From Planctomycetota bacterium (lineage in GTDB: Bacteria; Planctomycetota; Planctomycetia; Pirellulales; Pirellulaceae): a DNA stretch of 64,000 nucleotides. The notes beneath the pieces were generated by a model. The model had not been told where the DNA came from, made no database searches, and saw only the letters and a program-made list of their open reading frames with translations. Where the stretch lies: NCBI GenBank assembly GCA_014381825.1, contig JACNKX010000191.1, positions 1 to 64,000 of the forward strand. The letters are read 5' to 3'. This document shows positions 43,693 to 53,341 of this stretch, piece after piece (the first letter of the stretch is position 1; every line of letters starts with the position of its first letter). The position numbers and the translations under genes were made by a program.

Positions 43693-46600
43693 ATGTTGCG
43701 TTCGACAATTGCTTCCTGTTTGTTGCTGTTTTGCGCTGTGACTCAGGTTGCTGTGACTCAGGTTGCTGCACAGGATCAACCAACAGCCGAGACTTCAATC
43801 GATACTGTCTCGCAAGCGGCAACGGCGCTCGAGGCAGAGCTTGGAAAGTATAAGGACAACGCACCGGAAGCCGGCGAAGCGTTATTCAAACTGACTGACT
43901 TGTATTACGAAAACGGTCGGGTCTTTGGATTGGTGCGATCGGCTCAGCGATTTGTCGCTGCGCATCCGACCGACCCCCGACATGCGGCCATGATGTTGAA
44001 GCTGCTCGATGGGCTCGAAGCACTTTCTCGCAACAAAGAGTTCGCTGTTATCGCACGGCAGTTCCTCACTCGTTATCCGACCACGCCCGACTGCCCGAAG
44101 GTTGAAGAGCGGCTCGCCTCGATTCTTGAAAAAGTGGGCAAACGTGAAGATGCCGCGAAAGTCTACCAAGCTCGTTGGCGGCGCGAGCCCAATCCGAACG
44201 GTCGTCGCTTTGCGGAAAAGGCATGCTTGCTCTTCGCGCAGGTTGGCACTCCGGGTATCGCCCAGCAGGCCGAACTCGCAGAAGAGATGTTCGACCGACT
44301 GCCAAAGGACCAATATGCAAAGTTCGTAGGGCAGCGCTCTTACTACGAGTGGCGTCGGATTAGCAAATGGGCCGAGGCGAATGCGATCGGCAATAAGCTT
44401 GTTGCTTCGAATCTGCTTACGGTTCCGGAGGAGAAACGAGAAGTATTGCGGACGATGGCCGAGAACTACGGCTACGTCGGCCAACATTCCAACGCCGTCG
44501 AAATGCTCAAGCAAGTCCGAGCGATCCGCGACGATCAATGGTCACACTACTATCACATTCAACGGTTGTACGACTCGGCGGCCCCGGCGGCTCAGATGGA
44601 ACCGATCGTCAAGGACTACTTTGCAAAGTATCCGGATCGCGAAGATCGTTACGAGCGGATCGCACTCCTGGCTGTTGCCTGGAATCGCGAGCAAAATCCC
44701 GAACGCGCTAAGACGATGTTCCGCACTTTGTTGCCCACCGCGCCTCAAGCCCAGAGCGTTGCCTCTTACTTCGTTCAGCTGAACGGCAATGAACCCGAGC
44801 AATTGGCCGACACGGAGAAGGCGCTCCGTGAAGCAATCGCCAAAAACCCGAAGAATGTGTGGTTCCTGCGATACCAGCTGGGCTTTTCGCTCTGTCGCGA
44901 TCGCATGAAGGACAACGCCAAGGCCAAGCAAGTTCTTCGAGAGTTGCTCGCCCAATCTCCGACCAACGATGGCAATATTTGGAACGTCATCTCGTGGTTG
45001 CTATCTAACCCAGAGAGCGAAGCCGAATTTCGAGCGGACGTAGCTCGGATCATCAAGGTGCGTCGCGAATACATTCATTGGAAAAATTTGCGCCAGTACT
45101 TGGGCAACTGGGAGAAGACCGCGAGGCGCAATAAAGACCTCCGCGATCGGGCGGACTTCGTTAAAGCAGAGTTAGACAAGGCAGACCGAGATCCGATCGC
45201 TGCGTTGGTCCAACAAATTGCACGTGGTCCTTACGATGCGAAGGACGCCCGCATCCGCGACCAACTGCTTCGTCCAGAGAACTTCAACAAGCTGAACAAA
45301 GAGCTACAACGCTACGTGCTTTGGGACCACGGATACTACTATCAGCACTACGCACCTGGTGATCAGCGTTCAAACGCGGCGACCCACTACGCCAAACTCG
45401 TACAAATGTTTCCCGAGAACTTCGAGTATCGGTATCGGTACTTGCAAGTCGCCAGCGATTATGGACAGCCCGAAGTCGCCAAAGAGGCAGCGTTGTCGAT
45501 GATGTCCGTCGCGGCCCCAGCCAACAACAGCGATGTGTGGCGGCGTCTTGGAATCGCGGCAGACAAGATGAAAGATGCCGGTCTCGCGCGCCAGACGCTC
45601 GCGTATGCAAAGAACTCACAACAAAAGCATGGTCCCGAATTTGGCAACATGACGGGGCTTGGAGACGTCTTTGGGCGACTTGAACTCGCCGACGAGGCGA
45701 CCGCACTCTGGAAGGAAGTTGCGGAGCAAAAGCAGAATCTCTACGAAGCTCGTGAATCGTCGTGGCGACTTTTCCAAAAGCTCGAAGATCCACAACAGAA
45801 GATCGCTTTTGCCACAAGTCGTTTCGCGCAAGACACCGACTATCACGGTCGCTACGCGATGTGGTTGGCTGACACGCAGTTGCGAGTCGGTGATCTCAAT
45901 GCCTTCGAGAAAACGCTGAAGGACACGCTGACTCGTGCGCGAAATCGTCCGTTCCAGGGCTGGGACATTGATGCGTGGAGCTTGCACTACATGCTGAATA
46001 ACTTCCGAACCAGTCACGCAGACTATCGACTCGACAAAGAGAAGGAAAACACTCCCGAGAACATCTTGCGAGTCGCACGAGCGGTTCGTGATATGGAATT
46101 TGATTGGCCATCGGCACAAGCCGATTTGGTACTCCTGGAGAGTGAAGCGGCGGATGCTCGCAGTTCGATGGATCGTGCGCTTGCCTGGCAACGAGTCGCC
46201 CGTCCGTTGCCTCCCGATTCCCATCGCTGGGATCAACTGATGCCATTCGCGCAGGGTGCCGTCACGCGTCAAGAGTACAGTATCGCCGCCACTTTGCTGA
46301 CGAGCATGCTCGAAAACTTGACATCTGCGAACGACCAACGCAAAACGCAGGGTCGTGCGATGATCGGCCAGTGCTACACACGCCTTGGCACGGTCGGCTT
46401 GACGATCGACGAAAACAGTCCGATCGCGCCGCTGTTGCAAGCCGCGTTGTATTTGCGACTCGGCGACGAATCGCTCGCGCTGGAAGCATTTCTGGCGAAC
46501 AAAGCGCTCTTCGACCAACATCGAGACGAAGTTCCTGTCGACTTGCTGGTGTTTGTCTGCGAAAACTTGATGGCGGCGAGCGGTGAAGAGAATCACAACA

Positions 46601-49600
46601 AGGTCGAAGACACGCTACGGTCTTGGCTGATCAAGAACAGCGAAGCCGCAACGGTCGACGATACGCTCAAGGCAGAGATCCAGTATCTCCTAGCAAAGAA
46701 CTTCTTCGGCGCAAAGCGGTACGACGTCGCTCGCAGCGAGTACACAACGGTCATCAATCGCTATCCCAGCACCCCTTTCGCCACCGAGGCAGAGTTTGGA
46801 ATCGGCGAAACGTTCATGGCTCAAAAGGTCTACGATCAAGCGGAGATCGTCTTCGAGAAACTTGCCAACAATCGCGACCCCGAGATCATCATCCGCGCAG
46901 AGTTTCTTCGCGGTGTTCTCGCGCATCGACGCGGCGACAATGATGAAGCTCGCGACATTTTCCGCAACGTGCTAGAGCGTGTTCCGAATATCGAGCTCGC
47001 CAATCAAGCACTCTTCAACTTGGCCGAAGTCTATAGCGACGAAGAACGTTACATGGACCAGTTGCAGCTGCTGATGACGGTTGGACGACTCGGTCGCGTC
47101 AGTAAGCGACAGCACGCTCCGGGAATGGCCCTTTCCATTGTCGTTCAGGACAGCGACCTCGGAATCAGTCGCGGACACAACCGTATCCCTGTCATCGTAC
47201 GCACCGAACCCGGTGGTGATGAAGAGGTGATCTATTTGACGAGTGGCGGTGCCGGGAAAGGCGTGTTTCGAGCTGACGTCGATACGGAGCTAGGAGCAGT
47301 TGCCAAGTTGGACAAGGTGCTACAGCTGACGGGCCAAGACACGATTCGTTGCGACTATCCCGAACAATTCAAATCTGAATTCAAGACCGTCCCGCTTTCT
47401 GATGTCGAGATTCGAATTGCATCCGACGCACAGTTCGAGGTCGCGAGCAGCCGAATCATCGACGAAGAGGAAGAATCTTTTAGCGAACGTTTGGAGCGTG
47501 AAGCACGCCAACGTCAACAAGCCGACTCACGGCAATCGACGAGACGACCAACCAATCAGATAAAGCCTGGAAATCCGATTTACCTGCGAGTCAAGGACGG
47601 CGATCGAGATCTCGGCGACGCGCCAGACATAATCGTGGCGAAGTTAGTCGCTGATAGCGGCGATCAAGTTCAGGTCAAGTTAACGGAAACAGAACCACAC
47701 TCGGGTGTCTTCGAAGGAGTCGCCAAGTCGGGCGAACTACCCGCTGGCGCTCTCGCCAGCGACACCGCGATCGATCACAACCCGCTCATGGCGATCGACC
47801 AAGATCCGGAAACCTATTGGCAGAGCGAACCGGACGGGGCAACTCCCAAAACGCTGACCGTCGACATGAAGGATTTACGCTCGATCTCACGGGCCAAGTT
47901 CTTCGTGCCTCAGTCGGACGACAACAAGCCCATTCGCGCTGAACTTCGGGCGAGCTACGACGGCGAGTTCTGGTATCGCGTCGCCGCCCACCCAGCAATT
48001 CCAGACGCTGCGCCGATTGCCGGTGACTATGGAGCCATGACGTATCAGCTGTTCTCGGGCAATGCGACCAGCTACACGACGTGGGCGCAGGTTTTGAATC
48101 TGGCGAACGGCGAGCCAATCGAAGAAGGGCCCGTCGCGGAAGGGCAACTCGTTTGGAATCGACCGGAGAACGACGACGAGCAACCTCGATACGTCTCGAT
48201 GCTCTGGTACGGCAAGATTGCTCAACCACGAGCCGGCGCGGTCCGTTTCCAAGTTCGCGGTTATCGAACCGGTTTAGCGTTGAATGGCCGGCTCGAAATG
48301 AATCTCGCGCAAGGCAATCAGTCGGTCGATGTCTGGCTTGAGAAAGGTGTTCACGACCTGACGATTTTTGCAGCGGCTCATCCGAACACTCAAGAACTTT
48401 CGGCGATGCGCGCACGTGCAAGTTTGAACGAACAGCGAGTAACAATGAGTCCGTTTTTGACGAGTGATTTCGATTTGGATTCCGTCGCAGGATGGAGTTC
48501 TACACCGGCGGCCAGCGCCGAAGACCATGAAAAGGACGGAGTAGAACTCCGTACTACGCCAGGCACGATCACGCTGACCGCCGACACTGCTCACTTCGAT
48601 AAGAAGTCCGAGAACTTTGGTATTCAAGAGCAAGGCGAGAACAAACAGATCGCAAGTTGGCAGGCAGTCGAAGATGTCGCGAATTGGGAGTTCGACGCTC
48701 CGATCGGTGTTTACGATGTGTGGCTGAATTACTCGCATCAAGGCGGTGGTTCTATCATCCGCGTTGAACTTGGCGACCAGTATTTCAGCTCGAATTTGCC
48801 AAACACAGGCAATTGGAACACCTATCGCAACGATCGCTTCGGAACGCTCACGGTGGATGAACCGGGCAAAGTGCGGTTGGCAATTCGCCCTGAAGAGATC
48901 CAACGAGGGTATGCGATGGGGCTGCGCGGCGTCGAGTTGCGACCTGCAATCGGTTCACGAGTTGTATTATCGGATAATGCCTGGGAGTATCGATTCGACC
49001 CGATCGACGTACGTTATACGCGTTTTGTGATCAACGAGTACCTCGGCGAAGCCGTGGCCGTAAATCATGTTGAGATTTCCGGTGAGGACCGCGCGAATCC
49101 ATTCATTCCCACCGAAGCCGACGTCTTGGCGCTGTCCGAGAATGACGTATTGGAAATCGCAGGCGGCGATCTCGTCACGGCAAGTTACACCGACGAAGTG
49201 ACGCAAGCAAACGCAGGCGGCAGTCGGTTGCTGACCGATCGACTACAAGCGACTTACTTTGACGCGGCGATTGCGCCAATCTCGTACGACTTCGAGCGTG
49301 ATCGAAACGGCTCGGTACAAACGGTTCGTAAGCTGTTGAAGCGAGTCGAGCCAGGCGAACGGCTTGTTGTCGAAATTGTTGATTACGATCGCGATCAGAC
49401 TGCGGCGCCCGATCAAGTCCAGTTCGAAGTGACCGTCAATGACGGCGAACCGGTGAAATTTGCGGCAACGGAAACGGAAGAGTATTCAGGTATCTTCACG
49501 AAAGAAGTTGATACAACCGCCGAAGTAGAAGAAGACAAGCTGACCGTCCGCCGCGGAGATCGTGTTTACGTGCGATACATCGACGAGCAAAACACATTCC

Positions 49601-51426
49601 CCGGTCATTCGGTGCCGCGCGAGAGTGTCGTTTACGTGAACGAACCAACCGACGCTCGAATTCGTATTTTGGAGACTCGTGTTATTCCGCCGCCAGAAGG
49701 TCGCGAAGGTCCACCCCGAATCACGTATCACGAACCTGATCCTGAGGCTCAAGTCAGTAGCGTTGCCTTCGAAGCTCCGCTGACCGTCGAAGTGATCGAC
49801 CCCGACGCAGCGCGCGACAGCCTTAGTGAAATCACAGTCACCGTCACCACTTCCGACGGCGCGACGGCTGATGTCCGTTGCGTTGTGTCGGGCGCAATGT
49901 CGCAAGTTCCAAGACAAACGGCTGATGAATGGGCTTTGGAGGAAGGAAGGTTTATTGGACAAGTCATCTTGCAACTCGGCAGCAGCACGAGTGCCGATGT
50001 TGTCCCGATCACATCCGAGATGCCGCGAAATCTGATCGGTGGCGGGCGACTGGATGAAGACGAAGAATCTTCACTGAGTGATAACCTTGTGGCTCGCGTG
50101 CTGAACTTATCCGGTAAGGATCAAATCACATCGACCTATCACGACGAGTTCCGAGCGGACGAGAAACCGATCGATGTTCCAGCTCGCGGGAGATTGATCT
50201 CGAATGGATTGCTTGCTTGCACGGATCGCGACTACGACAAACTCGCATCGCAGTTGCACGTTGGCGAAAAGCTCTTCCTCATGGTGACCGATCCGGATCA
50301 AGACACCTCGGACGATCGCGATGTGACGGATGTCGAAATCGCAACGGAATTTGGCGAAAAGGAAACCGTTCAACTCTTCGAAACGCTCGTTCACAGCGGC
50401 ATCTTCACCGGGTCGCTTACACTTCGATCGAACGAGCAGCCAACGCCCGGCAACTTGCAACCGAGTGATCCGCTCATCGAATGCTACTTCGGCGACACAG
50501 TTCGGGTGAAATACTTCGATTCCGCAGCCAGTACCGAGAGCGGCAATCTTGAATTGGCTCAAGAGATCCCGGTCGTGATTGGAACCGACGGGCTGGTTTC
50601 CGGGTTCAGCAAGACCTTCAACGACGAAAAACTGGCCGTCGAGACCAAGTTCCACATCGCGGAGAGCTACTTCGAGCTGTTCAAGAGTCATCGCGAGTTG
50701 AAGCGCAGCGCCGAAGAAAAAATTGACTTGGCAGCAGGTCGCCGAATTCTTCAGGAAGTCATGGAAGACTATCCCGATCCGAAGTACGTGCCACGAATCG
50801 CTTACCTACTCGGACAGTTCTCGCAAGAGTTGGAAAGCTGGACCGAAGCGATCGAGTCCTACGAAATGATCGTGCGTCAGTATCCTGATCATCCGCTGGC
50901 CGCTGACGCGCAGTACAAGTTGGCACAAAGCCACGAGGAAGCCGGTGATTTCGACGAAGCTCTCGAAGCTTATGTCACGCTCGCCGCGACATACCCCAAA
51001 AGTCCGCTGATCGCGAGCGTGATGATTCGCATTAGCGACCACTTCTACAAAGCGGAAGAGTATATGATCGCGGCACAGGTCGGCGAGAAGTTTCTAGATC
51101 GATTCGATGGTCATCAGCATGCCGCGCGAATTGCCTTTCGGATCGGCCAGTGTGCCTACAAAGCCGAGACGTTCCAAGACGCGGGAAGTTCCTTTGATCG
51201 CTTCATGAAACTGTTCCCGGAAGACGAGCTGTCGCCCGACGCGCTCTTCTGGTCGGGCGAAAGCTTCCGCATGGCGAACAACAATCGCGAAGCCTTCCGC
51301 CGCTACAACCGATGTCGATGGGACTTCCCCGAAAGCGAAGCGGCCCGATATGCGCGCGGCCGACTGGCGCTACCCGAGATGCTTCAGCAATTCGAGGCCG
51401 AAGCACGATCCGTCGAAGACCAATAA
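43693..51426 (+). CDS. Giant (2577-residue) secreted TPR / beta-module / carbohydrate-binding-like protein
   Basis: The ATG at 43693 gives a signal peptide (MLRSTIASCLLLFCAVTQVA). Residues about 30-1130 are TPR-type helical repeats. The central part contains at least five beta modules with a DxDxD-like start, an ETxxxSGxF motif and a GDxVxVxYxD end (bases about 47140-47360, 47569-47745, 49358-49590, 49778-50160, 50263-50530). Between modules 2 and 3 lie a discoidin-like segment (NPLMAIDQDPETYWQSE, about 47770-47990), a PA14-like segment (about 48130-48430) and a CBM6/35-like segment (GVYDVWLNYSHQGGGSIIRVELG, about 48560-48960). The C terminus (about 2310-2577) returns to CpoB/YbgF-like TPRs (EAIESYEMIVRQYPDHPLAADAQYKLAQ). 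It probably spans or decorates the cell envelope and binds glycans, driven by or anchored to the downstream ExbB/ExbD-type proteins. No catalytic site is seen. Confidence 0.9.
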   Translation: MLRSTIASCLLLFCAVTQVAVTQVAAQDQPTAETSIDTVSQAATALEAELGKYKDNAPEAGEALFKLTDLYYENGRVFGLVRSAQRFVAAHPTDPRHAAMMLKLLDGLEALSRNKEFAVIARQFLTRYPTTPDCPKVEERLASILEKVGKREDAAKVYQARWRREPNPNGRRFAEKACLLFAQVGTPGIAQQAELAEEMFDRLPKDQYAKFVGQRSYYEWRRISKWAEANAIGNKLVASNLLTVPEEKREVLRTMAENYGYVGQHSNAVEMLKQVRAIRDDQWSHYYHIQRLYDSAAPAAQMEPIVKDYFAKYPDREDRYERIALLAVAWNREQNPERAKTMFRTLLPTAPQAQSVASYFVQLNGNEPEQLADTEKALREAIAKNPKNVWFLRYQLGFSLCRDRMKDNAKAKQVLRELLAQSPTNDGNIWNVISWLLSNPESEAEFRADVARIIKVRREYIHWKNLRQYLGNWEKTARRNKDLRDRADFVKAELDKADRDPIAALVQQIARGPYDAKDARIRDQLLRPENFNKLNKELQRYVLWDHGYYYQHYAPGDQRSNAATHYAKLVQMFPENFEYRYRYLQVASDYGQPEVAKEAALSMMSVAAPANNSDVWRRLGIAADKMKDAGLARQTLAYAKNSQQKHGPEFGNMTGLGDVFGRLELADEATALWKEVAEQKQNLYEARESSWRLFQKLEDPQQKIAFATSRFAQDTDYHGRYAMWLADTQLRVGDLNAFEKTLKDTLTRARNRPFQGWDIDAWSLHYMLNNFRTSHADYRLDKEKENTPENILRVARAVRDMEFDWPSAQADLVLLESEAADARSSMDRALAWQRVARPLPPDSHRWDQLMPFAQGAVTRQEYSIAATLLTSMLENLTSANDQRKTQGRAMIGQCYTRLGTVGLTIDENSPIAPLLQAALYLRLGDESLALEAFLANKALFDQHRDEVPVDLLVFVCENLMAASGEENHNKVEDTLRSWLIKNSEAATVDDTLKAEIQYLLAKNFFGAKRYDVARSEYTTVINRYPSTPFATEAEFGIGETFMAQKVYDQAEIVFEKLANNRDPEIIIRAEFLRGVLAHRRGDNDEARDIFRNVLERVPNIELANQALFNLAEVYSDEERYMDQLQLLMTVGRLGRVSKRQHAPGMALSIVVQDSDLGISRGHNRIPVIVRTEPGGDEEVIYLTSGGAGKGVFRADVDTELGAVAKLDKVLQLTGQDTIRCDYPEQFKSEFKTVPLSDVEIRIASDAQFEVASSRIIDEEEESFSERLEREARQRQQADSRQSTRRPTNQIKPGNPIYLRVKDGDRDLGDAPDIIVAKLVADSGDQVQVKLTETEPHSGVFEGVAKSGELPAGALASDTAIDHNPLMAIDQDPETYWQSEPDGATPKTLTVDMKDLRSISRAKFFVPQSDDNKPIRAELRASYDGEFWYRVAAHPAIPDAAPIAGDYGAMTYQLFSGNATSYTTWAQVLNLANGEPIEEGPVAEGQLVWNRPENDDEQPRYVSMLWYGKIAQPRAGAVRFQVRGYRTGLALNGRLEMNLAQGNQSVDVWLEKGVHDLTIFAAAHPNTQELSAMRARASLNEQRVTMSPFLTSDFDLDSVAGWSSTPAASAEDHEKDGVELRTTPGTITLTADTAHFDKKSENFGIQEQGENKQIASWQAVEDVANWEFDAPIGVYDVWLNYSHQGGGSIIRVELGDQYFSSNLPNTGNWNTYRNDRFGTLTVDEPGKVRLAIRPEEIQRGYAMGLRGVELRPAIGSRVVLSDNAWEYRFDPIDVRYTRFVINEYLGEAVAVNHVEISGEDRANPFIPTEADVLALSENDVLEIAGGDLVTASYTDEVTQANAGGSRLLTDRLQATYFDAAIAPISYDFERDRNGSVQTVRKLLKRVEPGERLVVEIVDYDRDQTAAPDQVQFEVTVNDGEPVKFAATETEEYSGIFTKEVDTTAEVEEDKLTVRRGDRVYVRYIDEQNTFPGHSVPRESVVYVNEPTDARIRILETRVIPPPEGREGPPRITYHEPDPEAQVSSVAFEAPLTVEVIDPDAARDSLSEITVTVTTSDGATADVRCVVSGAMSQVPRQTADEWALEEGRFIGQVILQLGSSTSADVVPITSEMPRNLIGGGRLDEDEESSLSDNLVARVLNLSGKDQITSTYHDEFRADEKPIDVPARGRLISNGLLACTDRDYDKLASQLHVGEKLFLMVTDPDQDTSDDRDVTDVEIATEFGEKETVQLFETLVHSGIFTGSLTLRSNEQPTPGNLQPSDPLIECYFGDTVRVKYFDSAASTESGNLELAQEIPVVIGTDGLVSGFSKTFNDEKLAVETKFHIAESYFELFKSHRELKRSAEEKIDLAAGRRILQEVMEDYPDPKYVPRIAYLLGQFSQELESWTEAIESYEMIVRQYPDHPLAADAQYKLAQSHEEAGDFDEALEAYVTLAATYPKSPLIASVMIRISDHFYKAEEYMIAAQVGEKFLDRFDGHQHAARIAFRIGQCAYKAETFQDAGSSFDRFMKLFPEDELSPDALFWSGESFRMANNNREAFRRYNRCRWDFPESEAARYARGRLALPEMLQQFEAEARSVEDQ

Positions 51427-51471
51427 CGCCCCGCCTCGCTCGGGCTCAACCTTGAACCGACCACTCTGATT

Positions 51472-52383
51472 ATGAACACGCTCCTTCTGCTGACATTGAT
51501 GCTCCCCGCGCAGACCGCTGCCGAAGAAGGCGGTGCCGAATCACCTCCAACCGAGGCTGTCACATCCGAAGTTGAAGTCGGAACCACCGACACGACGGAC
51601 GCTGGAGCATCAGAAACCACAGAGACGCCGACGCCCACCGTAGCGGACGCAGACGACGATGGCTCGTCAATCGGCGGCACCTTGAATGACATTCTCAGTT
51701 CGGGGGCAATCGGATTACTTCGCCAAGGCGGTTGGTTTATGTGGCCGATTCTCATTATGGGGATCGTCGCCGCCGGAGTAATCATCGAGCGATATCGGAG
51801 CTTGAAGATGCTCTCCTCGGACAGCGAAGACTTGCGGCGGCAAGTTCATGCGTTGCTTGACAAGGATCGCGTCGAAGAAGCGTTGCGACTTTGCGATCAG
51901 GAGCAGGGCCCCGTGCCAGCGATTCTGTCATCGGGGCTGCGAAAATTCCTGGTCTTGAGGCGACTCAACCACGATCCCGGAAGGATTGAGGAGCAGGTCG
52001 TTAAAGCAATGGACGATTACAGCGTACACGTCGTGGCTGCATTGGAGCGGCATTTGTCTGTGCTGGCGACCGTCTCCAGTGTCGCGCCGATGCTCGGTTT
52101 TCTTGGAACCGTCTCCGGCATGATCAACTCGTTCCAAGACATCGTCGCAAAGATGGGCGAAATGAACATCGTCGAAGCGGCGGCTGGCGGTATCAGCGAA
52201 GCCTTGCTGACGACGTGCTTTGGGTTGATCATCGGAATTCCAGCCTTCATGGCGTTTAACTACTTTACGAGCGTTATCAATAGCTTCGTATTGGACGTCG
52301 AAGAGTCCGCCACGGAATTGATCGAAGGCGTTACATTGCAGATGGCTCTTGAACAACAAGCGGAAGCCACGAGCGGTGGCTAA
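51472..52383 (+). CDS. MotA/TolQ/ExbB-type proton channel subunit
   Basis: A 303-residue inner-membrane protein. A signal-like first helix (NTLLLLTLMLPAQTAA) is followed by a Thr/Glu-rich periplasmic stretch (about 18-70), then the conserved core: helix GGWFMWPILIMGIVAAGVIIERY, the cytoplasmic helical domain (EALRLCDQEQGPVPAILSSGL), and the channel helices LSVLATVSSVAPMLGFLGTVSGMINSF and GISEALLTTCFGLIIGIPAFMAFNYF. The GTVxGM and ALLTT motifs with their threonines are family hallmarks for the proton path. It should form a pentameric channel around an ExbD/TolR dimer encoded immediately downstream. The additional N-terminal helix and acidic region are common in planctomycete and myxobacterial members. 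Confidence 0.95.
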   Translation: MNTLLLLTLMLPAQTAAEEGGAESPPTEAVTSEVEVGTTDTTDAGASETTETPTPTVADADDDGSSIGGTLNDILSSGAIGLLRQGGWFMWPILIMGIVAAGVIIERYRSLKMLSSDSEDLRRQVHALLDKDRVEEALRLCDQEQGPVPAILSSGLRKFLVLRRLNHDPGRIEEQVVKAMDDYSVHVVAALERHLSVLATVSSVAPMLGFLGTVSGMINSFQDIVAKMGEMNIVEAAAGGISEALLTTCFGLIIGIPAFMAFNYFTSVINSFVLDVEESATELIEGVTLQMALEQQAEATSGG

Positions 52384-52388
52384 CGGTA

Positions 52389-52817
52389 ATGCGAGTTGCA
52401 CGAACAACGAAACTGATGGTCGAGCCGCCGTCCAGCGCGACGGGCGATATCGCGTTCAATTTGATCGTATTCTTTCTTGTTTGTGCTTCCGTTCAACCAG
52501 ATGCCGGCCGACGCCAATCGATTCCAAGTAGTGAGACCGTGGATGAAGAATCGAAGCAGACGGAAAACATCGAGGTGTCCCTGACGCGAACGGCGGTATT
52601 GGTTAACGGGGATGTGATTCCGACGAACCGACTGCTGTCTCGCCTGAAGACGCTACTTTCCGGAAAGGCGCAGCCTGAGGAGAAAGTTGTTGTCGTGAAA
52701 AGCGAACCCGATACGCCGTACAGCCATTGGATATTTGTTACTTCGATCGTCGAAGATGCCGGCGGTATTGTGACGTTGCAGTTGGAAGAAGAACGCGAGA
52801 TACAAGTTCCAGGTTAG
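52389..52817 (+). CDS. ExbD/TolR-type subunit 1
   Basis: A 142-residue inner-membrane protein, 5 bp after the ExbB-type gene. A short cytoplasmic N terminus precedes one helix, GDIAFNLIVFFLVCASVQP, where D20 matches the proton-accepting aspartate of ExbD/TolR. The periplasmic domain (about 45-142) has the ExbD fold (IEVSLTRTAVLVNGDVIPTNRLLSRLKTLLS and EKVVVVKSEPDTPYSHWIFVTSIVEDAGG). Together with the ExbB-type protein it should convert proton flow into movement. An asparagine four residues after the aspartate, inside the helix, is shared with the second copy. Confidence 0.93.
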   Translation: MRVARTTKLMVEPPSSATGDIAFNLIVFFLVCASVQPDAGRRQSIPSSETVDEESKQTENIEVSLTRTAVLVNGDVIPTNRLLSRLKTLLSGKAQPEEKVVVVKSEPDTPYSHWIFVTSIVEDAGGIVTLQLEEEREIQVPG

Positions 52818-52839
52818 CGGGCTGTGCGAATACTCAACA

Positions 52840-52893
52840 GTAGCCGTCACGCTCCGAGTGACAAGCGCTCATCACTCGGAGAGTGATGGCCAC
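52840..52893. repeat. REP/BIME-like inverted pair 4, no spacer, inside the operon
   Basis: Two 27-nt copies back to back in opposite orientation (52840-52866 and 52867-52893), between the two ExbD-type genes. The left copy reads GTCACGC-TCC-GAGTGAC, where an A-to-G change on one side of the stem is matched by a T-to-C change on the other side, keeping the pair. The right copy matches the consensus. Confidence 0.88.
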
Positions 52894-52907
52894 AACAACG
52901 ACAAACC

Positions 52908-53312
52908 ATGAAAATCACACGGCGAAAATCTCGAGCAGAAGTACCCAGCATGGCGATGGGCGACATCGCCTTCAACCTGCTGATCTTCTTCGTGATTCTT
53001 GCTCGGGCACAAGACGACAGCCATTTGCAGTGGACGCCGGCGAAGGCCGACAATCTTGAAAACGCGGGCCACACGATGGTCAGCGTTTTGATCGACTCGG
53101 ACAGCAAGCTCTATCTCAATGGACAACAGATCGGCGTTGCACAACTCGCAGGTCAAATTGAAACCGCCTTGGGCGATGCCCCTCAAGGCGAGCGATCTGT
53201 CCTCGTCAAAGTTCATAACGACACACTCGCTCAACGGTTTGAACCAGTCATCGAAGCAATCAGTGAAGCAGGCGGCGACTTAATTCACATCGTCGAAGAG
53301 CAGCGGGACTAA
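52908..53312 (+). CDS. ExbD/TolR-type subunit 2
   Basis: A 134-residue protein of the same kind as the previous one, but clearly diverged in sequence. Its helix is MAMGDIAFNLLIFFVILARAQ with D19 as the predicted proton-binding aspartate. The periplasmic part (HTMVSVLIDSDSKLYLNGQQIGVAQLAGQIETAL; RSVLVKVHNDTLAQRFEPVIEAISEAGGDLIHI) has the ExbD fold. The two could form a heterodimer inside the ExbB-type ring, as in the Agl system with its two TolR-like proteins. A REP-like pair separates it from subunit 1 by 90 bp. Confidence 0.94.
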   Translation: MKITRRKSRAEVPSMAMGDIAFNLLIFFVILARAQDDSHLQWTPAKADNLENAGHTMVSVLIDSDSKLYLNGQQIGVAQLAGQIETALGDAPQGERSVLVKVHNDTLAQRFEPVIEAISEAGGDLIHIVEEQRD

Positions 53313-53341
53313 CCGACTCGACCGTGCCAAGGAAGTATGAA

